A program made the translations under genes and the position numbers. The notes under the pieces are model-generated. The model did no database searches, was not told where the DNA came from, and saw only the letters and a program-made list of their open reading frames with translations. From Bacillota bacterium (GTDB taxonomy: Bacteria; Bacillota; Bacilli; Thermoactinomycetales; DSM-44946): a stretch of 5,656 nt of DNA. Positions 1 to 5,635 of the stretch are shown one piece after another. The stretch is from assembly GCA_021793745.1 (NCBI GenBank), contig JAJYSD010000109.1, forward strand, positions 1-5,656, given 5' to 3'. How positions within the stretch are numbered: the first letter of the stretch is position 1; every line of letters starts with the position of its first letter.

Positions 1-256
1 AAAGGTGGCCCATCACGGCAGCCGGACTTCCACCCATCCCGCCTGGCTGAAGGAGGTGGATCCCGTCCATGCAGTGATCTCCGTAGGGGAGAAAAACCGT
101 TTTGGCCACCCGGCGCCGGAGGTGATCCGGCGGCTGGAGGAACAGAATGCCGCCATCTGGCGGACGGACCGCCACGGGGCGGTCACGGTGCGCATCGCCC
201 CTTCGGGCAGGATGCGGGTGGAAACGATGCTAGATGCAGGCGAGGACAGCGGCTGA
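1..256 (+). CDS. comEC: ComEC/Rec2 DNA uptake channel protein, C-terminal end (partial)
   Basis: This is the last ~84 codons of a gene that begins before the window; the reading frame is open from base 2. ComEC is the inner-membrane channel that carries single-stranded DNA into the cytoplasm during natural transformation. Its C-terminal part is a metallo-beta-lactamase-like domain. What is visible is the end of that domain: KVAHHGSRTST at the window edge matches the family's conserved K-V-x-HHGS motif. It is followed by HAVISVG, the N-R-FGHP motif and a WRTDRHGAVTV strand, in the order seen at ComEC C-termini. The GTG at base 5 is an internal valine codon, not a start. The last ~15 residues form a variable tail. 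The stop (254-256) overlaps the ribosome binding site of the next gene, so the two are probably co-transcribed. The family call is firm; whether the full protein is intact cannot be judged here. Confidence 0.93.
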   Translation, partial: KVAHHGSRTSTHPAWLKEVDPVHAVISVGEKNRFGHPAPEVIRRLEEQNAAIWRTDRHGAVTVRIAPSGRMRVETMLDAGEDSG

Positions 257-268
257 GGAGGGGATGCT

Positions 269-463
269 GTGTCGTTCATGATCGGACTGATCTACACGGT
301 TGTGTTCATTTCCATCGCCTATTCCCTGGCGCAGATCGCCGCCCACCTGAAAGGGATCAGAGAGTCCCTGGAGCGCATTCAAATTCAGTTGGAAAACATC
401 AAAGAAACCATGAGAAGGGAGCAGGTGAAGAAAATATGGTCCCAGCGGGAGGAGAAGGAGTGA
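269..463 (+). CDS. Small membrane-anchored coiled-coil protein, function unknown
   Basis: A 64-residue protein I do not recognise as a named family. It begins with GTG at 269, chosen because AGGAGGGG (256-263) lies 5 bases upstream; the in-frame ATG at 278 is too far from that site. Residues ~4-24 form one hydrophobic segment (IGLIYTVVFISIAYSLAQIA) fit for a membrane span. Residues ~28-62 are highly charged and look helical, with hydrophobic residues at roughly heptad spacing (I, L, I, L, I). This suggests a short cytoplasmic coiled coil. It lies 12 bases after comEC on the same strand, so it is probably the last gene of the comEC transcript. Small membrane proteins also occur beside comEC/holA in other Bacilli, but I cannot show homology. 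The strong RBS, plausible membrane topology and tight spacing support a real gene; no enzymatic motif is visible. Confidence 0.75.
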   Translation: MSFMIGLIYTVVFISIAYSLAQIAAHLKGIRESLERIQIQLENIKETMRREQVKKIWSQREEKE

Positions 464-572
464 ACTGGTGACGTTTTGGAAGGGATGAAAGGAAGGCCCG
501 CGGGAGATGTTCGATGGACCCGGGGAACCTCATATCTTCTTGTGTGTGAATTGGCCAACGGAAACTCCCGCG
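464..572. other. Convergent intergenic gap with a distant inverted repeat
   Basis: This 109-base gap separates the 3' ends of the small membrane gene and the DinB-like gene. No T-rich terminator hairpin is evident for either. CGCGGGAG (499-506) and CTCCCGCG (565-572) are perfect 8-base inverted copies 58 bases apart, and could pair in either transcript. The + strand open frame from 476 runs across the DinB gene and has no family-like sequence, so I treat it as non-coding. Confidence 0.4.
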
Positions 573-1096
573 CTATTCGGTTGCAGGGCCGTTCCACGAA
601 CCGTCGCAGGTGCGGAGAAAAGCATCATTTTGTTTTCGATGATGTTCCTCGTGGTCGGCCAACCCCTTTAAATAATCGGTCAGTGTCAGGGAGCGGTTTC
701 GGATGGTGAAGGGAGGATCCCGGTCTGCGATGGGAACCGATTCCAGCCGCTTGAGCAAACGGGTGCGGGTGTGCTGAAACGCGGCCAGCACCTCTTCCCG
801 GGAAGCCTCTTCCCGGGCCCAACGGGCCGCCCGGGCGTTGCATTCGTCCCCCTTTACCGAGACGGGAGGAACCGTCTCGCCGGGCCGGAGCTGATCCAGC
901 CGTTCGTCGGCAGGAATCGGTCCCACCCGATCAGATGGGCGATGATTTCCCCCGGAGCCCCCTTGCCTTCGGCGATCGGCATCAGCCACCGTTTTTCCGG
1001 GATCCCTTGCCAGGACTGCACAAAATCGTTCATCTTCCGGAAACGGATGAGTACGCGCTCATAGGACACGGACATCGCTCCTTGATCAGTCCTCAT
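573..1096 (-). pseudogene. DinB-superfamily (DinB_2-like) four-helix protein, split by a frameshift
   Basis: Two overlapping frames together give one ~174-residue protein of the DinB/DfsB-type metal-binding helical bundle family. The N-terminal part reads from ATG 1096 (GAGGAG RBS, ATGA overlap with the ridA stop) through residue 62, ending HLIGWDRFL. That frame then runs off-family to a stop at 854. The family-like sequence resumes in the next frame as ADERLDQLRPGE and continues to a TAG at 573-575. The join needs one extra base near 911. His54 in HLIGWD and the DHEEHHRKQ motif near the C-terminus are the positions expected for the DinB metal-binding histidines. DinB_2 proteins are often putative thiol-dependent or other small-molecule transferases; the substrate cannot be inferred. 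An inner ATG at 1075 has AAGGAG only 2 bases away, so 1096 is preferred. The break is either a real inactivating deletion or an assembly error; the rest of the gene is not degraded. Confidence 0.82.
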
Positions 1097-1503
1097 CTTT
1101 TCTCCTCGGCAGATTCCCACCTTGCCGCCCACGCTTCCACTTCCACCTTGAGGGAGGGAAGGGCCAGGGAGGAGACGAAGCCCAGGGTCATCGCCGGAGG
1201 GGTTCCCCCGTGGAACCGGCTCCAAATCTCCTTGAAGCGGCTCCATTCGATGGATTCCGTCAGCCAGATATTGATTTTGATGATCTGATCGGCGCCCACG
1301 CCTTCGCTGTGGAGGATGCGCAATACATTGCTCAAGGCGTTTTCGAATTGGGCTTCGACATCCTCCGGCATCTTCCCCTCGGCGTCTGTTCCCACCTGCC
1401 CGGAGAGCACGAGCAGATCGGCGCCCCGGGGAACCACGGTGAGATGGGTGTATGTCCCGATGGGTGGTGCCACAGCATCGGGATTTTTTCGCGTGGCTTT
1501 CAC
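1093..1503 (-). CDS. RidA-family (YjgF/YER057c/UK114) protein lacking the signature arginine
   Basis: A 136-residue protein, the usual length for the Rid family of small trimeric proteins. The best-known member, RidA, hydrolyses reactive enamine/imine intermediates made by PLP enzymes. Family features in order: APPIGTYTH near residues 12-20, the LVLSGQVGTD strand at 31-40, the FENALSNVLRIL helix at 53-64, the IIKINIWLTE strand at 74-83, and PPAMTLGFV...LKVEVEAWA at 102-126. In canonical RidA the PA is followed by an arginine that binds the substrate carboxylate. Here that residue is Met105 (ATG, bases 1191-1189), so deaminase activity is doubtful and this is probably a different Rid subgroup. 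The GTG start at 1503 is chosen because GGGAGGG (1515-1509) is 5 bases upstream. A longer open frame to TTG 1566 would use the promoter's own -35 box. It is co-transcribed with the DinB-like gene through an ATGA overlap. Confidence 0.9.
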   Translation of the reverse strand: MKATRKNPDAVAPPIGTYTHLTVVPRGADLLVLSGQVGTDAEGKMPEDVEAQFENALSNVLRILHSEGVGADQIIKINIWLTESIEWSRFKEIWSRFHGGTPPAMTLGFVSSLALPSLKVEVEAWAARWESAEEKR

Positions 1504-1537
1504 AGGATCCCTCCCGATTTTTGACAAGATGCAGTAA

Positions 1538-1566
1538 AGTATACCTTTGAAAGGCAATTTCGTCAA
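1538..1566 (-). promoter_or_regulatory. Sigma-A promoter for the ridA/dinB-like unit
   Basis: On the - strand, TTGACG (1566-1561) and TATACT (1543-1538) are separated by exactly 17 bases. This is a near-consensus housekeeping promoter. Transcription would start about base 1531, giving a ~28-base leader carrying the GGGAGGG ribosome binding site before the GTG at 1503. Strength and placement fit constitutive expression. No obvious operator overlaps it. Confidence 0.85.
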
Positions 1567-1593
1567 TTATACGGAAACTTCGATGGGGGATCT

Positions 1594-1612
1594 CCGGTTT
1601 TTGGTCCGGTTT
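1594..1612. repeat. Short direct repeat CCGGTTT in the sigma operon promoter region
   Basis: CCGGTTT occurs at 1594-1600 and again at 1606-1612, a 12-base period, just upstream of the extended -10. Such placement could mark a binding site for a regulator. Two 7-base copies in GC-rich DNA may also be chance. Confidence 0.3.
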
Positions 1613-1623
1613 CCCCTGTCTTG

Positions 1624-1632
1624 TGGTACAAT
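1624..1632 (+). promoter_or_regulatory. Extended -10 promoter for the sigma factor operon
   Basis: TGG followed by TACAAT (1627-1632) forms an extended -10 element on the + strand. The nearest -35-like hexamer is TTGGTC at 1601-1606, but its 20-base spacer is too long for a good match, so the promoter would rely on the extended -10. The predicted start near 1639 gives a ~68-base leader before the GTG at 1707. No convincing ECF-type (GGAAC...CGTA) autoregulatory promoter was found. Confidence 0.5.
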
Positions 1633-1706
1633 GAAATCACTGTCAATGGGGTGTGTGGTGCAACTTCGGACCGGCGGATTACGTCTTTTGGGCAGGAGGG
1701 ATTGGA

Positions 1707-2249
1707 GTGGTCGAAGCGGAGTGGGTGCAGAAGGCGCAGGCCGGTGACCGGGAAGCGTGCATCCGGCTGCTGCGGGAGGTGGAGACGGCGGTGTACCGCA
1801 CGGCCTACTACCTGATGGGAAACGAGCACGATGCCCTCGACGCGACCCAGGAGGCGCTGTTGCGCATCTACAACCGGATTTCCTCCTATAAGGGGCAATC
1901 CCGCTTTGAAACCTGGGCGCAGCGGATTGTCACCAATATCTGCATCGACCACTTTCGCCGGAAGAAGCGGGAAGTTCCGTATCCGGAAGAGATCCATCCG
2001 GCGGACCCCAAAGCGGGTCCCGCCGTGGAACGGGCCGGGGTGGTGATGGATCTGCGGGAAGCGATCCGGAGGCTGCCGCCGCCCCAACGGACGGCGATCG
2101 TGTTGCGGTATATGCATGATTTCAGTTACGAGGAAATCGCCGAGGCGATGGAGCTCCCGCTGAACACGGTGAAATCCCATCTGTTTCGGGCGCGGAAGAA
2201 ACTGCAGGAGTGGTTGTCCGAGTACCAGGAAGGCGGTGTGGTTCCGTGA
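1707..2249 (+). CDS. ECF-type sigma-70 family RNA polymerase sigma factor
   Basis: A 180-residue sigma factor with only regions 2 and 4, the architecture of extracytoplasmic function (ECF) sigma factors. Region 2 spans ~residues 21-87: VYRTAYYLMGNEHDALDATQ, then the RFETWAQRIVTNICIDHFRR core- and -10-binding helices. A linker rich in Pro and acidic residues follows. Region 4 spans ~116-170, with RLPPPQRTAIVLRY and the helix-turn-helix EEIAEAMELPLNTVKSHLFR that reads the -35 element. The GTG start at 1707 is chosen because AGGAGG (1694-1699) lies 7 bases upstream; an open frame back to 1653 has no comparable site. The stop overlaps the start of the anti-sigma gene (GTGA), a strong sign of coupled synthesis. 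It resembles SigW-like factors of Bacilli, but I cannot assign a specific orthologue. It should direct core polymerase to stress promoters when released by its partner. Confidence 0.93.
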   Translation: MVEAEWVQKAQAGDREACIRLLREVETAVYRTAYYLMGNEHDALDATQEALLRIYNRISSYKGQSRFETWAQRIVTNICIDHFRRKKREVPYPEEIHPADPKAGPAVERAGVVMDLREAIRRLPPPQRTAIVLRYMHDFSYEEIAEAMELPLNTVKSHLFRARKKLQEWLSEYQEGGVVP

Positions 2250-2974
2250 GATGCGAAGAAGCGTTGGAGTGGATCCAGAGGGAGCTGGACGGAGACCTGG
2301 CTCCCGAGGAAGAGGTGTTGCTCCGGCGCCACCTGTCAACCTGCATCCAGTGTGCCGCCGAAGCGGACCGTTTTCGGCGCCTGTCCGAGGGATTGTCCCG
2401 GTTGCCTCGGGTAACACCGCCCCATTCCGTGGTCGACCGTTTGATCGAATCGGGACAGCTCCGAGCAGGGGAAAGGGTTCGTCCGAGAACGGAGAGCCAG
2501 CGGCGCCGGTTCCGGTGGTGGATCGGCGGCGGAGCGGCCGCCGCCATCCTGCTGATCGGTTCCGCCGGGCTGTGGGCGGGCTGGTTCCGATCCGATGCGC
2601 CGGCTCCCGCCGACACCCCTTCCCTCATGATGAACTCCGAAACGGCGGAAGACGCCGCTTCTCCGGCTGAGAACATGACGATGAGCGCCCCGGAGGTGGA
2701 TTCCCCCGCAACCCCCGTGCTGTCGCCGGATGGCCGTTACCGGGCGGAGGTGGAAAGCGATCACGTGGTGATCAAGACGGCGGACGGAAAGAAGCAGTTC
2801 CAGTCCGAGCCGTTGGAAAAGGGAAATGTCGCCTCGATGCAGTGGCTTTCTCCGTCCTCCCTTCAGGTGGAAATTGACCATCCGGAAGGGGAAGGAAAGC
2901 CCGAGGTTCGGATCATCGACGTGGAAACGAAGCGGGAACAGAAGATCGACCCCAGCCGAGGTGAGGGCAGATGA
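2246..2974 (+). CDS. Transmembrane zinc-finger (ZAS) anti-sigma factor
   Basis: A 242-residue membrane protein that should hold the upstream sigma factor inactive. The N-terminal ZAS domain has Cys3, His29, Cys33 and Cys36 (C-x25-H-x3-C-x2-C, with HLSTCIQC), the full zinc-ligand set known from RsrA/RsiW-type anti-sigma factors. Residues ~91-114 (WWIGGG...LWAGWF) form one Ala/Leu-rich membrane span preceded by a basic stretch (QRRRFR), so the N-terminus should be cytoplasmic. After a Ser/Pro/Ala-rich linker (~118-150), the outer domain has SPDGRYRAEVES and short beta-strand patterns like one PD40/TolB-type propeller blade. The GTG start at 2246 overlaps the sigma stop. The end overlaps the holA start in ATGA. 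By analogy with RsiW, signal-triggered proteolysis in or near the membrane is likely, but no cleavage site can be proven here. Confidence 0.9.
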   Translation: MRCEEALEWIQRELDGDLAPEEEVLLRRHLSTCIQCAAEADRFRRLSEGLSRLPRVTPPHSVVDRLIESGQLRAGERVRPRTESQRRRFRWWIGGGAAAAILLIGSAGLWAGWFRSDAPAPADTPSLMMNSETAEDAASPAENMTMSAPEVDSPATPVLSPDGRYRAEVESDHVVIKTADGKKQFQSEPLEKGNVASMQWLSPSSLQVEIDHPEGEGKPEVRIIDVETKREQKIDPSRGEGR

Positions 2975-4017
2975 TCAAGGCCCTGCTGCGGGAAATCGCC
3001 CAGGGGACGTTGGCGCCGGTTTATCTGCTATACGGTCAGGAAACCTTCCTGATGGAAGAGATCTGTGATGCGCTGCGGGAGCAGGTCCTGGACGGGGGAG
3101 ATCCATCCTTTAACGAGGTCGTCGTAGATTTGGACGAAGTCCCGGTGCAGCAGTTGGTCCAGGAGGCGGAATCGACGCCCTTTTTCGGTGAACGACGGAT
3201 CGTGATCGGCCGGAACGCCCGGTTTTTATCGACGGCCAAGGTTCGGCAAAAGGTGGAGCACCGGCCCGAGGCTCTCCTCCAATATGTCAAGGAACCCCTT
3301 CCGACGACGGTCCTCGTGTTGCTGGTGCCCGAGGAGAAGCTGGATACCCGGAAAAAAGCCGTCAAGACCCTGCAGAAGTCGGTCCGGATGGTTCGCTGCG
3401 ATCCCCTGGAAGGGAAGGAGCTGGAAAGTTGGGTGCTGGACCGCTTTCGCCGCCATGGGGTGAAGCCCCATCCGGAAGCGGTCCACCGGCTGATCCAGCT
3501 GGCCGGAAACGATTTGCGCCGCCTTCATCACGAATGCGCCAAGCTGGCCACCTACGCCGGAGCCGGAGGAGGCGTTTCCACCGGGGATGTGGAGCGGATG
3601 GTTCCGCGGACACTGGAGGAGGATGTCTTCAAATTGGTGGACCGGGTGGCCGGCCGCAAGTTGGAGGAAGCCTTCGCCATTTTGTACGATCTGCTGAATC
3701 AGCGGGAGGAGCCGATCCGCATTTTGGCCCTGATGATCCGTCAGTTCCGCATCATGCTGCAGGTGAAGGTGCTGGCGGCCCAGGGGAAGTCGGAACGGGA
3801 GATCGCCTCTCTCCTGGGCCTTCATCCCTATCCGGTCAAATTGGCCCGGAGACAAGGAAAGGGGTTCTCGGAGGAGCAATTGCGGAGGCTGCTCCTGGCG
3901 GCGATCGAGACGGATCAGGCGATCAAGTCGGGAAAAATCGACAAAACCCTGGCATTGGAGCGCTTCCTGTTTCTCCTCGGTTCGGACAAAAAGGAAGCGG
4001 TCGGAAAGGGATCCTAA
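2971..4017 (+). CDS. holA: DNA polymerase III subunit delta (clamp loader)
   Basis: A 348-residue protein, matching the ~347 residues of Bacillus HolA (YqeN). Delta opens the beta sliding clamp as part of the clamp loader that makes replication processive. The N-terminal AAA+-like domain starts with PVYLLYGQETFLMEE (16-30), which in this family replaces a working Walker A site, so the subunit does not hydrolyse ATP. TPFFGERRIVIG (69-80) follows, then a beta-rich core with LVLLVPEEKLD. The lid and C-terminal collar domains include EEDVFKLVDRVAGRKLEEAF (216-235), REEPIRILALMIRQFR (245-260) and the closing AIETDQAIKSGKID/LALERFLFLL (311-336), all typical of the family. The ATG at 2971 lies in an ATGA overlap with the anti-sigma gene and has GAGGTGAGG just upstream. 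No rpsT follows in the window; instead a terminator separates it from a convergent gene. Confidence 0.96.
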   Translation: MIKALLREIAQGTLAPVYLLYGQETFLMEEICDALREQVLDGGDPSFNEVVVDLDEVPVQQLVQEAESTPFFGERRIVIGRNARFLSTAKVRQKVEHRPEALLQYVKEPLPTTVLVLLVPEEKLDTRKKAVKTLQKSVRMVRCDPLEGKELESWVLDRFRRHGVKPHPEAVHRLIQLAGNDLRRLHHECAKLATYAGAGGGVSTGDVERMVPRTLEEDVFKLVDRVAGRKLEEAFAILYDLLNQREEPIRILALMIRQFRIMLQVKVLAAQGKSEREIASLLGLHPYPVKLARRQGKGFSEEQLRRLLLAAIETDQAIKSGKIDKTLALERFLFLLGSDKKEAVGKGS

Positions 4018-4022
4018 GGAGA

Positions 4023-4063
4023 AAGCCCGCTTCATCCCATGGATGAAACGGGCTTCGCTTTGT
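4023..4063. terminator. Hairpin terminator between convergent genes, probably bidirectional
   Basis: AAGCCCG (4023-4029) pairs with CGGGCTT (4049-4055), and TTCATCC (4031-4037) pairs with GGATGAA (4041-4047). They enclose a CAT loop, with one C/A mismatch between the two 7-bp blocks. Downstream on the + strand is a modest T-run (CGCTTTGT), ending holA. On the - strand the hairpin is followed by CTTTCTCCTT, so it may also end the convergent hydrolase gene. The - strand gene's stop (4032-4034) lies inside the left arm, so the hairpin overlaps its last codons. The T-tracts are weak. Confidence 0.75.
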
Positions 4064-5042
4064 CGGACGAGGTCGGGGATTCATCCCCCGACGCCCCTCG
4101 AGGGGATTCTCCGCTTCTTCCGAACCGGAACACATCCCCCTGCTTCCGGGTGACGATCCGGTGGGCTTCCTCGCCCGCCGCCGCCAAAAGCCGTTGCAGG
4201 GGCTCCTTCACCGGCTCCTGGGAAAGGACAAAGGTGTCATAGTGGATGGGCATAAACCACCGGGCGCCGGTGTCGAGGAACATTTTCCAAGCCTGTTCCG
4301 GCGTGCAGTGGTTGCGCTGGAAGGAATCCGGGGAATAGGCACCGATCGGCATAAAGGCCAGATCGATCGGACCCCGCCGCCGCAACTTTTTCAATTCCGG
4401 CGTATAGGCGGTGTCGCCGGGATAAAACAGGCGGGCCCCGCATCTTTCAATCAGGTAGCCGGTGTATCCGTAGCCGGTGTTCCAGGGAAACCGGTTCCCC
4501 CAATGGCGGACGGGAACCGCTGTCACCCGGACGTCGAGATGGGGGAGGGTTACGCTTTCTTCGCCGCCCAGCTCCATCACATCGCGAAAGGAAAGCTGCC
4601 TGAGCAGGCGGGAGGTGCCCCGGGCGGTGATCACCTGTGTTTTCGGATGGGCCAATTTTCCCAGGGTGGGCAGATCGAGATGATCCATATGCGCGTGGGA
4701 TAACAGAATGAGGTCGACCCGGTCCAGTTCCTCAGGATCAAGGGCCGGGTCGACATGTCTCTTCGGTCCGATTTGCCAGGGCCCCAGTTGGACGCCGATT
4801 TGGGGTCCCAGGACGGGATCGGTCAGGATTTTTACGCCATACAAATTGATCAGCACCGTGGAGTGGCCGACCCAACCGACGGTGACCTCATCATCCCGCC
4901 ACCGGCTCGGAGTCAACCGATGCGGCGGTTCCTCCCGCGGCGGATGCGGGAAGCGGCGGCGCATGTTCAGCCACATTCCGATCATCAACAGTATCGGCAG
5001 CGCGATCAATGTGAACAGTCCGGCGAACAGCATGTTTATCAT
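4032..5042 (-). CDS. Membrane-anchored metallo-beta-lactamase-fold hydrolase (NAPE-PLD-like)
   Basis: A 336-residue protein with an N-terminal membrane span (residues ~4-26, LFAGLFTLIALPILLMIGMW) followed by basic NMRRR, so the catalytic domain could be cytoplasmic. The MBL domain begins with VGHST (His60) and ILTDPV. It has the HAHMDH motif (His116, His118, Asp120, His121), His180 in VPVRHWG, Asp210 in FYPGDTAY, His245 and His267 in PIHYDTF, a complete two-metal site. IGAYSPDSFQRNHCTPEQAW resembles N-acylphosphatidylethanolamine phospholipase D and related Lactamase_B_2 enzymes. A phosphodiesterase on a lipid-like substrate is plausible, but the real substrate is unknown. The ATG at 5042 has AGGGGA (5054-5049) 6 bases upstream. 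In-frame ATGs at 5060 and 5072 lack good sites, and the open frame to 5216 would run through the divergent gene. The last ~25 residues are a Ser/Gly/Pro-rich tail. Confidence 0.9.
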   Translation of the reverse strand: MINMLFAGLFTLIALPILLMIGMWLNMRRRFPHPPREEPPHRLTPSRWRDDEVTVGWVGHSTVLINLYGVKILTDPVLGPQIGVQLGPWQIGPKRHVDPALDPEELDRVDLILLSHAHMDHLDLPTLGKLAHPKTQVITARGTSRLLRQLSFRDVMELGGEESVTLPHLDVRVTAVPVRHWGNRFPWNTGYGYTGYLIERCGARLFYPGDTAYTPELKKLRRRGPIDLAFMPIGAYSPDSFQRNHCTPEQAWKMFLDTGARWFMPIHYDTFVLSQEPVKEPLQRLLAAAGEEAHRIVTRKQGDVFRFGRSGESPRGASGDESPTSSDKAKPVSSMG

Positions 5043-5120
5043 CGTTCGTCCCCTGCCCATTTCGCTTTTCATGGGATCTTTCGGATTTCCAGCAGGTCGA
5101 CCGATGGATCGTCGAAAATG

Positions 5121-5129
5121 TGGTATTCT
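5121..5129 (+). promoter_or_regulatory. Extended -10 promoter for the DUF523 gene
   Basis: TGG then TATTCT (5124-5129) gives an extended -10 element. No good -35 hexamer is found at 16-18 bases. The predicted start near 5136 leaves a ~24-base leader carrying GGGGGGAGG just before the ATG at 5160. No clear promoter was found on the opposite strand for the divergent hydrolase gene. Confidence 0.5.
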
Positions 5130-5159
5130 AACGGTAAACAACGGTTGGGGGGAGGCTCC

Positions 5160-5633
5160 ATGAAAATTGTCAGCGCCTGTTTCGCCGGCATCCATTGCCG
5201 GTACGATCAACGGCACAACGCTTTGGCGGAGATTCGCCGGTTGGTACGCGAGGGAAAGGCGATTCCCGTCTGCCCCGAACAGGCGGGGGGACTTCCCACG
5301 CCGCGCAATCCCGCGGAAATTGTCGGGGGGGACGGCGAGGATGTCCTGGACGGAAAGGCCCGGGTGATCGACAATCAGGGCAATGATGTGACCGAGCAGT
5401 TCCTCGCCGGTGCCCGAAAGACCCTGGCCGTCGCCCGGGCAGTCGGGGCGAAACAGGCGATTCTGAAAGAGCGCAGCCCTTCCTGTGGCAGTTGCATGAT
5501 CTACGACGGGACCTTCAGCGGCGGCAAGAAGCCCGGCCTCGGTGTGACCGCCGCCTTGCTACGCCGCCACGGGATCGAAGTGGTCTCGGAGGAAACCATG
5601 GACGCAGGCCCTTCCCCGAAGCCCGGGGGTTGA
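5160..5633 (+). CDS. DUF523 family protein (YbbK/TudS-like, putative Fe-S desulfidase)
   Basis: A 157-residue protein of the DUF523 family. One characterised relative, TudS, removes sulfur from 2-thiouracil using a [4Fe-4S] cluster held by three cysteines. Family signatures are clear: IVSACFAG with Cys7 (2-10), CRYDQRHN (13-20), AIPVCPEQAGGLPTPRNPAEI with Cys38 (34-54), GGDGEDVLDGKARVI (56-70), AILKERSPSCGS with Cys109 (100-111), IYDGTFSGG (114-122) and GVTAALLRRHGIEVVSEE (128-145). Cys7, Cys38 and Cys109 are the likely cluster ligands; Cys13 and Cys112 are extra. The ATG at 5160 is preceded by a strong GGAGG (5151-5155) with a slightly short 4-base gap. The open frame continues upstream to 4755 but only by overlapping the divergent hydrolase. 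Activity on thiouracil or tRNA-derived thio-bases is inference; many family members are untested. It appears to be transcribed alone. Confidence 0.93.
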   Translation: MKIVSACFAGIHCRYDQRHNALAEIRRLVREGKAIPVCPEQAGGLPTPRNPAEIVGGDGEDVLDGKARVIDNQGNDVTEQFLAGARKTLAVARAVGAKQAILKERSPSCGSCMIYDGTFSGGKKPGLGVTAALLRRHGIEVVSEETMDAGPSPKPGG

Positions 5634-5635
5634 AT

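Noticed and set aside
476..709. 77-residue + strand open frame
   Set aside because: It overlaps the DinB-like gene antisense, has no recognisable family pattern and lacks a good RBS.
1504..1566. Longer RidA reading frame starting at TTG 1566 (157 residues)
   Set aside because: The TTG is the -35 box of the gene's own promoter and the added residues do not match the family; GTG 1503 has a strong RBS.
1573..1600. ECF-type autoregulatory promoter (GGAAAC plus 16 bases then CGGT) before the sigma gene
   Set aside because: The -35-like part is acceptable but CGGT does not fit the CGTA/CGTC/CGAC -10 motifs of known ECF promoters.
3226..4035. 269-residue - strand open frame opposite holA
   Set aside because: Its composition is a shadow of the holA codons in GC-rich DNA; holA itself matches its family over full length.
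4755..5159. N-terminal extension of the DUF523 frame (292 residues)
   Set aside because: It lies over the divergent hydrolase coding region and is low-quality sequence; family homology begins exactly at ATG 5160 after a strong RBS.
5043..5216. Extended start for the hydrolase (394 residues)
   Set aside because: It would overlap the DUF523 gene and its promoter; the ATG at 5042 starts the membrane span with a usable RBS.
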